Below, one piece after another: positions 29,566-37,631 of a DNA stretch of 64,000 nucleotides; the first letter of the stretch is position 1, and each line of letters starts with the position of its first letter. The DNA lies in contig JAXHMN010000011.1 in assembly GCA_034521465.1 (NCBI GenBank), forward strand, positions 1 through 64,000. The letters are read 5' to 3'. The DNA comes from SURF-28 sp034521465. GTDB taxonomy: Bacteria > Bacteroidota > Ignavibacteria > Ignavibacteriales > Melioribacteraceae. The notes beneath the pieces were generated by a model, which made no database searches, was not told the DNA's origin, and saw nothing but the letters and a program-made list of their open reading frames with translations. Both the position numbers and the translations under genes were made by a program.

Positions 29566-30804
29566 TCAACCACCTTTAATTGCATATTTAGCTCTTTGGT
29601 ATGCTCCTTTAACCGGTACGCTTATTATCGGGAATATCATTACGGCAGCCCGGTAAAGTAGAATTTCAATGGCAACAAATGCTAGCGTCACAAGAACTTC
29701 TCCAATGGAAGGGAAGTAAGAGGCATCGGTGTAAGGAGGATCGTAAGCGATAACAAAATTATTGAATCTATTAAGCAGTACTCCGAATATTACAAGCATT
29801 GATGCAATATATAAACCGGGTACAGAATTTCGCACTGCCGGTGATAGAAACAACCTCAGCGGAATTATGACACCTACTACAATTTCTATTACAAACATCA
29901 CGGTTGCTGTATTAAAGTCAGTTAGATAAACAAACGATTCTCTGATTACCATATCACCAATTTTAAATGCCAAATATATACCAAGAAGCGGTGCAACAAA
30001 TCTTGATAAACTTGAGAGCACATCGGTTTCCGGTTTTAGTTTAAAAGATTTTGATGCGGTTAATGATTCCATAATTACCATCGGGAAACCAACTGCAAAT
30101 GCAGAAAGTAAAAAGAGAAGCGGTAGTACCGGTGTCTGCCAGAGAGGATGCATCTTTTCACCGGCAATAACCATTAGTGTACCGATTGATGATTGGTGTA
30201 AGCATGAAAGTACAACGCCTGCAATAATGAAAACAAACATTACTTTGTTTAATGTCCTGTCTAGTACGTGCAAAAATTTATCGACAAGCTTATTTAACTT
30301 TGATAAGATTCCGGGCAAATTAACTTTTCCCATAAATCTTTCGGTTACCATCGGTAGAAACTCAATATAAAGAACGGTTAAGTACATCATTACACAAATA
30401 CCAACTTCAAACAATGCTGAGTTGCCGTTCCACATTACCAGCGGATGCCAGATGTAATACCAACGACCGATATCGGTGAAGACGCCCATCGCAACAAAAG
30501 TGTAGCCGAGTAAGGCGGTTAAAAGGGCAGGGCGTACGAGCACTTCATATTTATCTCGGTGCCAAATATGTCCGAGAGCAGCCGTAGTAAAACCACCCGC
30601 AGCCAGAGCAACACCGGCAGCAACATCAAGCCCTATCCAAATACCCCACGGGTAAAAGTTATCTAAGTTAGTAACAGCGCCTAAGCCGAAGATAAACCTT
30701 GCAAGAAGAAAAGCTAATCCGAAAGCGGCAATAACCGCAATGAAAACAACAGGCGGTGTAAAGTATTTATGTTTTATGGGGATTGGTTTTAGATTATGTT
30801 CCAT
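29566..30804 (-). CDS. NrfD/HybB-family quinone-interacting membrane subunit
   Basis: A 412-residue integral membrane protein with about ten helices, of the NrfD/HybB/PsrC family. These subunits bind quinone on one face and pass electrons to or from a periplasmic FeS partner. The start of the family core is visible (YFTPPVVFIAVIAAFGLAF, NFYPWGIWIGLDVAAGVALAAGG). Length matches HybB. It overlaps the ferredoxin gene at one base (30804), and its stop lies one base before the 13-heme cytochrome start, so the three are translationally coupled. There is no cofactor motif of its own, as is normal for this family. Confidence 0.9.
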   Translation of the reverse strand: MEHNLKPIPIKHKYFTPPVVFIAVIAAFGLAFLLARFIFGLGAVTNLDNFYPWGIWIGLDVAAGVALAAGGFTTAALGHIWHRDKYEVLVRPALLTALLGYTFVAMGVFTDIGRWYYIWHPLVMWNGNSALFEVGICVMMYLTVLYIEFLPMVTERFMGKVNLPGILSKLNKLVDKFLHVLDRTLNKVMFVFIIAGVVLSCLHQSSIGTLMVIAGEKMHPLWQTPVLPLLFLLSAFAVGFPMVIMESLTASKSFKLKPETDVLSSLSRFVAPLLGIYLAFKIGDMVIRESFVYLTDFNTATVMFVIEIVVGVIIPLRLFLSPAVRNSVPGLYIASMLVIFGVLLNRFNNFVIAYDPPYTDASYFPSIGEVLVTLAFVAIEILLYRAAVMIFPIISVPVKGAYQRAKYAIKGG

Positions 30805-31715
30805 TATTCTTCCTCCCCTCTTTTTTCATCTTTATTTTTACTTATCCACATAATTCCACCAAGCAGCGCATAGAGAGCAATCGGTGGTACGAAGTAAGCA
30901 AAAATACCATGCTGAATAGATTCGGAAACACCGGGAGCTGGATCATCTTTTAATTTGGGAAAATCGAGTTCATAAAAATCTCTTGAAGCGAGGTACATCC
31001 AGGATGTTCCGCCTACATCGGTATGTCCGTAAATTTTATTTTCATATTTGTCGGGATATAATTCCATTCGTTTTTCAGCAACTGCAATTAAATCTCTGCG
31101 TTTCCCATAGGTTAATGCTTCTACGGGGCAGATTTCTACACAGCCGGGCAGCTTGCCTTCGGCAGTTCTTTCGGCACAAAAATCACATTTGTGAATATCC
31201 GGTTCAATTGCTTTGTCGTACTCAAAAGTTGGTATTTGGAATGGACAGGCAACCATGCAGTAACGGCATCCGATGCACATATCAGTATCCCAAACAACCG
31301 AACCATTTTTTAGTTTTGAGAACGCGCCAACGATACAGGCTGAAACACATGCGGGGTGATCACAGTGCATGCATTGAACTTTTACATTAATTGGTGTAAG
31401 TGGATTTTGAGGATTATCGTACTGGTTGACGACGGTGTACACGTCATTTGACGGTCTGCGAAGTTCTGAGAATACAGATTCATCGCTGTAATCGTCAATG
31501 TTGCCGGGTTCAATACCGTGAGTTTTTTTACACATCCACTCACATCTTCTACAACCGATACAAACCGTTGTATCAACCAAAACTCCCATCCGGTCTTCCG
31601 ATAATTCCTTGGTAACAGCTTTGGCTTCCTTCGGTGTAAGAGCAGTCATCCCCGCAGCGGTTCCGCCAATAGCCGCTCCTAATTTCAAAAAATCTCTTCT
31701 ACTTTGTTTTACCAT
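30804..31715 (-). CDS. Tat-exported HybA-like four-cluster ferredoxin
   Basis: A 303-residue periplasmic electron-transfer protein. A Tat signal, SRRDFLKLGAAIGG, opens the sequence. Four [4Fe-4S] Cys sets follow: CIGCRRCEWMC, CMHCDHPACVSAC, CIGCRYCMVAC and CDFC...CVEIC. A C-terminal helix (FVPPIALYALLGGIMW) anchors it to the membrane, as in HybA. It is the first gene of the operon that continues with NrfD, the 13-heme cytochrome and the redox-sensing kinase. It likely mediates between the NrfD quinone site and the cytochrome. No catalytic molybdenum or hydrogenase subunit is encoded beside it, so this is an electron-transfer complex rather than an enzyme for a small substrate. Confidence 0.92.
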   Translation of the reverse strand: MVKQSRRDFLKLGAAIGGTAAGMTALTPKEAKAVTKELSEDRMGVLVDTTVCIGCRRCEWMCKKTHGIEPGNIDDYSDESVFSELRRPSNDVYTVVNQYDNPQNPLTPINVKVQCMHCDHPACVSACIVGAFSKLKNGSVVWDTDMCIGCRYCMVACPFQIPTFEYDKAIEPDIHKCDFCAERTAEGKLPGCVEICPVEALTYGKRRDLIAVAEKRMELYPDKYENKIYGHTDVGGTSWMYLASRDFYELDFPKLKDDPAPGVSESIQHGIFAYFVPPIALYALLGGIMWISKNKDEKRGEEE

Positions 31716-32020
31716 TTTTTTCCGGGGTTAATTTTAGTTTTGATTAACTCGTGATGTTTCTAAGAACAGGTTAATTCTACAAGTATTTTTATTCCGTTTT
31801 AGATTCAAACTATTATCTGCCAGGTGGAAAGACAATAGAATAAATAGAAAAAAAGATTCGAATATCTATTATAAAAATAGAATTTTGTCCTATTTTTGTC
31901 AACTCAAAAGTATGAGTATAAATAGATTATTCCTTCTTTTGTTATCTATGTACTTAAAATAGCTTTTTATAGAACTATTATTTTCTTACTTTTGGCTTTT
32001 ATTTTAGTGATGTAAACCAA
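31716..32020. other. Intergenic region between redox operon and pheA
   Basis: About 305 bp, AT-rich and non-coding. It contains the promoter-like element for the minus-strand redox operon (31874-31902). Nothing else recognised; no convincing pheA promoter. Confidence 0.4.
31874..31902 (-). promoter_or_regulatory. Putative promoter of the ferredoxin-NrfD-kinase operon
   Basis: On the minus strand TTGACA (31902-31897) and TATTTT (31879-31874) are spaced by 17 nt, followed by TATAAT. The block 31887-31910 matches the one at 22852-22874 upstream of the large cytochrome operon. The predicted leader is about 150 nt. The shared flanks suggest common regulation. Confidence 0.55.
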
Positions 32021-33190
32021 TTGCCAAGGCACAAAAAAAATATAGATCAACTTCGTAAAGAAATCAATCAAATTGACAGTTCGATTATTGATCTCCTTGC
32101 AAAACGCCGAGACCTCAGTAAGGCGATAATCAAGGCAAAAGATTTAAACGACTTACCAATTAGAGATGAGAAGCGCGAGAAAGAGTTACTCAATAGATTA
32201 ATTGCCGAAGGAAAGAGAAAAGGACTGGAGAACGAATATATTTTTCAGATCTATCACGAGATAATTGAAAATTCTGTGCGGCTTCAGCAGCAATTCATTC
32301 AACAGCAAGTAAATAAAAAAGATAAAGCAAAGCGAAAAATACGAATTGCAATACAAGGCATTGAAGGATCGTATAGTTATTTGACCGCTAAAAAGTTTTT
32401 TGCCAACTATGAAGACACTTTAGAGTTTTTAGGCGAAGAAAGATTTGAAGATGTTGCCAAGGCAGTTGAAAAAGGTGATGCAGATTATGCAATTCTTCCG
32501 ATTGAAAATACAACTTCCGGTGGAATCAACGAAGTATATGACATTTTACTTCATACAACTTTATCAATAATCGGTGAGGAAAAATATAAAGTTGAACATT
32601 GCTTGTGTGGTGTAGAAAAAATTCCTCTTAATAAAATCAGAACCATTTACGCGCATTATCAAGCCGCCGCTCAATGCAGTGAATTTCTTGCCGGCCTAAA
32701 AGATGTTAAACTGCAATACTTTGCTGATACGGCAATGTCTGCAAGAAAAATTCAAGAAGAAAAGAATAAGTATAAAGCCGCTATCGCTAGTAAAGAGGCA
32801 GCGGAAGTTTTTGGTGTAAAGATTTTAAAAAGCGGAATTGCAAATCAGCCTGAAAATTTTACACGATTTTTAATCTGTGCAAGAAAACCTGTAACAATCG
32901 ATAAAAGAATTCCTTCCAAAACATCGTTGGTTATGGCAACATCACACACCGCGGGAGCATTGGTGGAGAGTTTGATGGTTTTCCGAAAATATAATATCAA
33001 TCTAACAAAGCTCGAATCTCGTCCCATTATCGGAAACCCTTGGGAAGAGATGTTTTATATTGATTTTGAAGGAAATCCGGCAGATAAAAAAGTTCAAAAA
33101 GCCATTGAGGAAATAACGCCTTTTACTCGCTTTATAAAAGTGCTGGGAAGTTATCCATCTAAAGATTTACCGAAAAAGAAAGGTGATTGA
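32021..33190 (+). CDS. pheA: Bifunctional chorismate mutase / prephenate dehydratase
   Basis: 389 residues converting chorismate to prephenate and then phenylpyruvate for phenylalanine synthesis. The AroQ chorismate mutase domain spans about 5-95 (LRKEINQIDSSIIDLLAKRRD). Prephenate dehydratase follows (IAIQGIEGSYS near 110, PIENTTSGGINEVYDIL). The ACT regulatory domain lies near 300-375 (TAGALVESLMVFRKYNINLTK, ESRP) for phenylalanine feedback. Usual fusion length. The start is a TTG, the only in-frame initiator that keeps the first mutase helix intact; it has no strong Shine-Dalgarno. It is divergent from the redox operon and not part of a visible aromatic operon. Confidence 0.9.
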   Translation: MPRHKKNIDQLRKEINQIDSSIIDLLAKRRDLSKAIIKAKDLNDLPIRDEKREKELLNRLIAEGKRKGLENEYIFQIYHEIIENSVRLQQQFIQQQVNKKDKAKRKIRIAIQGIEGSYSYLTAKKFFANYEDTLEFLGEERFEDVAKAVEKGDADYAILPIENTTSGGINEVYDILLHTTLSIIGEEKYKVEHCLCGVEKIPLNKIRTIYAHYQAAAQCSEFLAGLKDVKLQYFADTAMSARKIQEEKNKYKAAIASKEAAEVFGVKILKSGIANQPENFTRFLICARKPVTIDKRIPSKTSLVMATSHTAGALVESLMVFRKYNINLTKLESRPIIGNPWEEMFYIDFEGNPADKKVQKAIEEITPFTRFIKVLGSYPSKDLPKKKGD

Positions 33191-33193
33191 TAA

Positions 33194-33738
33194 CTAGAAG
33201 TAATAAGCAGTTTGAATGTGTGCAGAAAAAAATTGCGGCGTTGTTTCGGTAAAAGTCGTTCCCACCTCCGAGCCGACACCTACTTTAAAGCCACTTCCTA
33301 AATCATCTCTAAAATCAAGTCCACCAACCAAATGAAATGTTATACCGATTCCCCATTCATTTGTGTCACTGAAAGTTCTATCATTCAAAAAAGAAATCCT
33401 GCTCCCTCTTCCAAAAAAATATATTCACTCAAAGGTTGTTCAATAACCGCTTTTATCGAATACCCTTTATGAAAGGGGAAATATTGAGCACGAGAGTTTG
33501 ATGCAATTAACGCCTCAAATTTCCGGGCGTAAAAGAAACTATAACGAAATATTACAAATTCGGAGAAGAACATTTTTGTGTCAATAAAAGCAGAAGTAGT
33601 AAAACTTGCAACCCCGGCAGAGTTTCCTTTAATGGTACCTAATCCACCGTAAAGACCTATTCCTTCTAGTTTCACTTGTGCGCTAATTGAATTGAAAGCG
33701 ATTAATAAAAAGAATACCGTAACAATTTTCTTCATCAA
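33194..33738 (-). CDS. Small outer-membrane beta-barrel-like protein (one frameshift)
   Basis: About 181 residues with a signal peptide (MMKKIVTVFFLLIAFNSISA). Glycine- and aromatic-rich alternating strands follow (GLYGGLGTIKG, FSEFVIFRYSFFYARKF, GIGITFHLVGGLDF) and a final strand HIQTAYYF with terminal Phe, the OmpA/OmpW-like 8-strand style. The frame is broken in a T run near 33393; adding one T joins EEGAGFLF to LNDRTFSD. Pieces are 33385-33738 and 33194-33388. Function unknown. It is convergent with pheA (3 bp apart) and divergent from the nuclease gene. Confidence 0.6.
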
Positions 33739-33789
33739 AAAATCTTTTTTATTTTAATAACAAATATAAAGTAATCAAAAGGAGAATAA

Positions 33790-34146
33790 ATGGAAAAAAG
33801 TTTATACTACTATCGTGCTAATGTTGTTTACGTTTATGACGGTGATACGATTACCGTTGATATAGATCTTGGTTTGAAAGTTTTTGTTCATGGAGAGAAA
33901 ATAAGATTAAGCAGAATCAACACACCGGAGATCAGGGGAGAGGAAAGACCCGATGGTCTAAAGGCGCGTGATTATCTCAGAAATTTGATTATGAACAAAA
34001 ACATCTTTATTGAAACCATTAAAGATAAAAAAGGAAAGTACGGTAGATATCTCGGTGAAATTTTTCTGCCCGATGAAAATGGAAAATTGATTAATGTAAA
34101 TGATTTGTTAGTTGAGAATGGATTTGCTGAGTATAGAGAGTACTAG
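33790..34146 (+). CDS. Thermonuclease-family (SNase) protein
   Basis: A 118-residue staphylococcal-nuclease-like domain with no signal peptide, thus probably cytoplasmic. The OB-fold active-site residues are present: VYDGDTITV (Ca-binding Asp), IRLSRINTPEIRGEE (catalytic Arg and Glu equivalents) and KYGRYLGEIFL (second Arg). The family cleaves DNA or RNA phosphodiester bonds. It is shorter than secreted nuclease because only the core is present. Shine-Dalgarno AAAGGAG precedes the ATG closely. It stands alone between a divergent outer-membrane protein and a convergent toxin-antitoxin pair. Confidence 0.85.
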   Translation: MEKSLYYYRANVVYVYDGDTITVDIDLGLKVFVHGEKIRLSRINTPEIRGEERPDGLKARDYLRNLIMNKNIFIETIKDKKGKYGRYLGEIFLPDENGKLINVNDLLVENGFAEYREY

Positions 34147-34180
34147 TTTTTTAGTTATACAGAAATATTTAAAAACATTC

Positions 34181-34558
34181 TCAACTTTTTTTGAAATATT
34201 TGACTCCGTCTAAATCTTTAAAATCATTATCCTGTGTCCAGACTATTGCATCATTCACCTTTGCCGTAATATAAATAATACTATCAGCCATCGGCACTTT
34301 ATTTTCATAACTAAATTTTGCTGCTTGAATGGCTATTGAGGAAGTAACTTCGATAACTTTTGCTTGCTGCAATAAACCAATCACTTGTAAAGCATAATTT
34401 TCATCTTTCTCAAGTAATACCTTCTTGTAAATTTCATATACATTAATTGTCGAAATATATTAGATCCATCTATATTCTCCAAAGCGGGCGCAAAGTTTTT
34501 AGCATATTTGCTGTTTGATAAGTATTCTAACCATCCTAGAGGAATCGACTAAATTCAT
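34181..34558 (-). CDS. vapC: VapC-type PIN-domain toxin (two frameshifts)
   Basis: About 126 residues; a PIN-domain ribonuclease toxin. The C-terminal half is an open frame (34181-34384) with the conserved acids in PMADSIIY and WTQDNDF. The N-terminal half is recovered across frames: MNLVDSSGWLEYLSNSKYA from ATG 34558 (one A extra near 34536) and TINVYEIYKKVLLEKD (one T missing near 34455). The four acidic residues of the PIN active site (VDSS, VYE, MADS, QDND) are all present. The ATG overlaps the antitoxin stop by 4 bp (ATGA), the usual vapBC layout. Product would cleave RNA, often initiator tRNA or rRNA, unless bound by VapB. Confidence 0.8.
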
Positions 34559-34762
34559 ATTCTATCTCCTTCCCTCTCAATATTGGTGTCAATACCCTTT
34601 AGAAAACCTCGAGCATCTTTAATATTTTTATGAAGTATGAATTCAATTCTATCCCCCAGAAGGAGAATTTGAAGTTTTTGAGCCTGGGCGAAGATTCAAT
34701 TTGTTCCTAATCTCTTTGGGAATAACAACTTGATATTTTGGTGATATTTTAACTGTTGTCAT
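34555..34762 (-). CDS. vapB: VapB-type AbrB/MazE-fold antitoxin (one frameshift)
   Basis: About 68 residues. The N-terminal SpoVT-AbrB DNA-binding swapped-hairpin motif is typical: MTTVKISPKYQVVIPKEIRN followed by LNLRPGSK. After one extra A near 34680 the frame resumes with LQILLLGDRIEFILH and GFLKGIDTNIEREGDRI, the toxin-binding tail. The start is ATG 34762 with AGGATCG upstream. The stop TGA shares bases with the vapC ATG. It should neutralise VapC and autorepress the operon. Confidence 0.78.
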
Positions 34763-34892
34763 AATCGATCCTAATTATGTCATCTACATTTAATATATCG
34801 ATAAACATTCTGTATGTCAAATATATTAGTCTAATACATTCTTTGTGAGGATATAAGTCCCTTGTGCCTGCTATAAAAATGATCGTGAAAAA

Positions 34893-36054
34893 TTACTGCA
34901 GCCAATAACCAACTCCCGCACCAATAAAAGTTGCAACTGCATAGCCAAGAGTACCAACCAGAATAGCCGGAATTACTAGGTTATCCCATTTACGTGCGAC
35001 TGCCATCGCCGCTGCTGTTGTTGGTCCTCCCATATTGGCGTTTGATGCTATAACGATCTCAGCTAAATCGAGGTTAAATAATTTGCCGGCAGTAAGTAAA
35101 AATGTTATGTGCACGGTTAGTATTATTGCGGCAAAAATAAAAAGTACGGGTCCGACCGAAAGCACAACACCAATGTTAGCACTAGCACCGATGGCGGCAA
35201 AAAATATCTGCATCAAAAATGTTCCGACTTTATCGGCACCTTCAATTTTTCCAATTCTTTCCGGAAATGATGTAGCGAGGATTACAACTAGTGCAGTAAT
35301 AATTAAAATCCCACTTCCCGCAATTCCAGTCACATCTTGAAGTGAAAATCCAATTGCGCACACAACGGTTGCGATGGCAAGAGTCTGTGATAAAGTTGTT
35401 AAGCTTAGTTCTTGAGAATCGCTTACGGATTTAATCTCAACACCTTCATTATTCTGTGCGCGATCTTCGTGGTGTGTCCTAAATCTTTTTTGAAGAAATG
35501 AGATTGAAGGAATTGCAAAGAGCAGTAAAAAATAAAGAGTCATCACCAAGTTATCTGCCGCTATTCCCGAAGTGAGTAAATCACCGGAATGCAATTGTAC
35601 AGCTTCCGCAGCAGCAACATAATTCATTGATCCGCCAATATATGTTGAACAGAATATTCCTGCTAATTTCCAACCTTCTTCACCTAGTTCGATCAAGCTA
35701 AAAGAGATCAGCGTACCGATTATCGTACCGATACCACCTAGGGTAAATGCAATTAAAGTTGGGCCCGCTTCTTTTATTATACGTTTTAGATTTGCCTTGA
35801 ATAAAAGAGTTGGGATTGCAAGGGGAACTAAGTACGACCAAACAGTATCGTAAACTTCAGAGGCAGCCGGTATGATTGATAAATTTGAAAGCACAAATGT
35901 TGTTAGAATGGCAATTACCGCACCGGAAAGTTTTGAACCAATTTTTGTTTTTTCTGCCCAAATTCCAAAATATGCTGCAAGAATTAAAATTGCCCAAAGT
36001 ACCCAAATTTGGTTTGAATCTATTAAAGAAATTCTCGAACAAATTAACCTCCAT
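34893..36054 (-). CDS. DUF819-family integral membrane protein (one frameshift)
   Basis: About 387 residues with roughly ten helices. The DUF819 (YjcL-like) family is conserved in bacteria and plants and has no firmly assigned substrate. Recognisable stretches include FSLIELGEEGWKLAGIFCSTYIGGSMNY and ASNANMGGPTTAAAMA, with internal repeat symmetry as in secondary carriers. The open frame 34893-35894 lacks the first helices. They are found as ISLIDSNQIWVLWAILILA in frame after removing one A near 36030, giving a start at ATG 36054. It begins 3 bp after the cupin stop, so the two genes are likely co-transcribed. Confidence 0.75.
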
Positions 36055-36056
36055 TA

Positions 36057-36374
36057 TTAATAATGAATAGCAAGCCAAATTGTTTTTGTAGATTTACTCG
36101 TTTCGGCAACTCTGTGTTTTTTGTGAGCATGGATTTTAAGATAATCACCGGATTCTAATTTTACTTTTCTGCCATCTTCAAATTCAATAACTCCGTATCC
36201 TGATAATAGAAAAACAAGTTCATTCTTATCTTGGTCATACCAAAAATCCGGTGGTGATTTGTGTCCGTGGGAAATAATCCTTTCAATTTTTAGATCGTTA
36301 GTAGAATCAATCTCTTCAAAAAGTTCTTGGGGAATTGAAGAAGGAATATTCTCAAATAAATTTTGTTTTTTCAT
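36057..36374 (-). CDS. Small cupin-domain protein
   Basis: About 105 residues forming one cupin barrel. The motifs FWYDQDKNELVFLLSGYGVIEF and SGDYLKIHAHKKHRV hold the E and H positions usually used for a metal. The frame opens at 36464, but ATG 36374 (MKKQNLFENIP) is the sensible start because cupin homology begins there and upstream residues are low-complexity hydrophobic. Substrate unknown; small cupins of this type are often sensors or isomerases. It lies directly upstream of the DUF819 membrane gene. Confidence 0.75.
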   Translation of the reverse strand: MKKQNLFENIPSSIPQELFEEIDSTNDLKIERIISHGHKSPPDFWYDQDKNELVFLLSGYGVIEFEDGRKVKLESGDYLKIHAHKKHRVAETSKSTKTIWLAIHY

Positions 36375-36475
36375 TGTGTTAGCTAATGGTTGGACACAAA
36401 ATAAGTAATTAGCAAAAAAAATCAATCGCTTATTTTGAAGCAGTGCAAATCTTTTTAGTGACAAAAAGGTTAATG

Positions 36476-37630
36476 CTAATAATCTACTACAACAATTTGT
36501 AACTCATCTTTTGCTTCAACTTCTTTTAACATGGATTCGATTTCAAACGGATCAGACGGATTAGTTATATGATTAACAAAGCGATCATAACCGGCAAGAA
36601 TTCGGAGCATTAATTTTTTGTCGATTTTTTGTCCGCCGGTTGCTGCTGCTGATTTGTTATTGAAGATGACAATTTTTAGTGGTAGTTGCCGATTAACCGC
36701 TTCCATTAAACCGAGATGCCCAGCAGATAGAAAACCAAAATCACCCGATAGCGCCCAAACATTTTTGTTGCCGGAGAGATAAGCGCCCATCGCAAGCGGA
36801 ATTGAACCACCAATGTAAGTAACAATATCTATTGCATTATAAGGCGGAAATGCAAACGAACTGGAAATACTTGTATCGCCTGTTGTAATATCTCGTTTTA
36901 TGTTTTTAAAAGTTTCAAAGAAGGGAATATACTTATCGGCGCCTTCCTTATATTTTTCCGGTAAGTCTTCCGGTATGTTTGGAAGCGCCGGTTTTTTGAT
37001 CACGCTTCTGTTACCGTCAAGTTTTTTAGATGAATAAACTTTGTATTGGTAATCAGCTAAAAACGGATGAACTATGTGATTGTGAATATCTCTTTTATAA
37101 GTGAATTCTTTTTTAAGATTACTTCTTTGTGTGAACTCAAATTCGTTATCTACCGAGTAAGCATCGATAATTAAAACAAATGGAGCAAGCGTACTTTCGG
37201 ATTCTCGATAAGCACCGATTATATCTTCGTAAATAGATTCTTCTTTTGCTCTTTTAAATTTAATGCCGATTCCTTTTAATAACGGTTCGGCTTCTAAAAT
37301 ATTGTCCGAACTTTCACCGGTTTTATCATCAAAAATCATTATAACATAACCGGCGGTTAAATCTGTATAAAGCGAATCGGTTATAGAGTTCATCGCTTTT
37401 GTTAAGCCATGTGTTTTGCTTAAAAAGGTGGAACGCTTTCCGCAAATTGCGGCGGAATGTGAAATTGTGTAGGCGACCTCTTCATGAAAAGAGATTGGAA
37501 GTTGTTTAAGCGACTTAAGATTATACTCACCAAATACTTGACTTCCGCCTAAACCGGGGACATTAGTAACAACAGATACTCCCAAATCAACTAATGCTTG
37601 TGCAATAATTTCGGATAACTTTGCTCTCAT
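36476..37630 (-). CDS. Thiamine-pyrophosphate-dependent decarboxylase/oxidoreductase-like protein
   Basis: 384 residues with the two-domain layout of TPP enzymes. The N-terminal pyrimidine-binding half has the conserved Glu in PISFHEEVAYTISHSAA (about 45-61). The C-terminal pyrophosphate-binding half shows GDFGFLSAGHLGLMEAV then IFNNKSAAATGG (about 294-335). It resembles the alpha subunit of indolepyruvate ferredoxin oxidoreductase without its ferredoxin domain, or sulfo/phosphonopyruvate decarboxylases. The GDG turn is GDF here. No ferredoxin oxidoreductase beta or gamma subunit is adjacent. The start overlaps the upstream MscS region by spacing of only 1 bp. Substrate undetermined. Confidence 0.65.
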   Translation of the reverse strand: MRAKLSEIIAQALVDLGVSVVTNVPGLGGSQVFGEYNLKSLKQLPISFHEEVAYTISHSAAICGKRSTFLSKTHGLTKAMNSITDSLYTDLTAGYVIMIFDDKTGESSDNILEAEPLLKGIGIKFKRAKEESIYEDIIGAYRESESTLAPFVLIIDAYSVDNEFEFTQRSNLKKEFTYKRDIHNHIVHPFLADYQYKVYSSKKLDGNRSVIKKPALPNIPEDLPEKYKEGADKYIPFFETFKNIKRDITTGDTSISSSFAFPPYNAIDIVTYIGGSIPLAMGAYLSGNKNVWALSGDFGFLSAGHLGLMEAVNRQLPLKIVIFNNKSAAATGGQKIDKKLMLRILAGYDRFVNHITNPSDPFEIESMLKEVEAKDELQIVVVDY

Positions 37631-37631
37631 T

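Noticed and set aside
12939..31715. Nitrite reductase NrfA or metal reductase as the cluster product
   Set aside because: No CX2CK or NrfA-like catalytic heme motif and no molybdopterin subunit seen; the proteins look like electron carriers.
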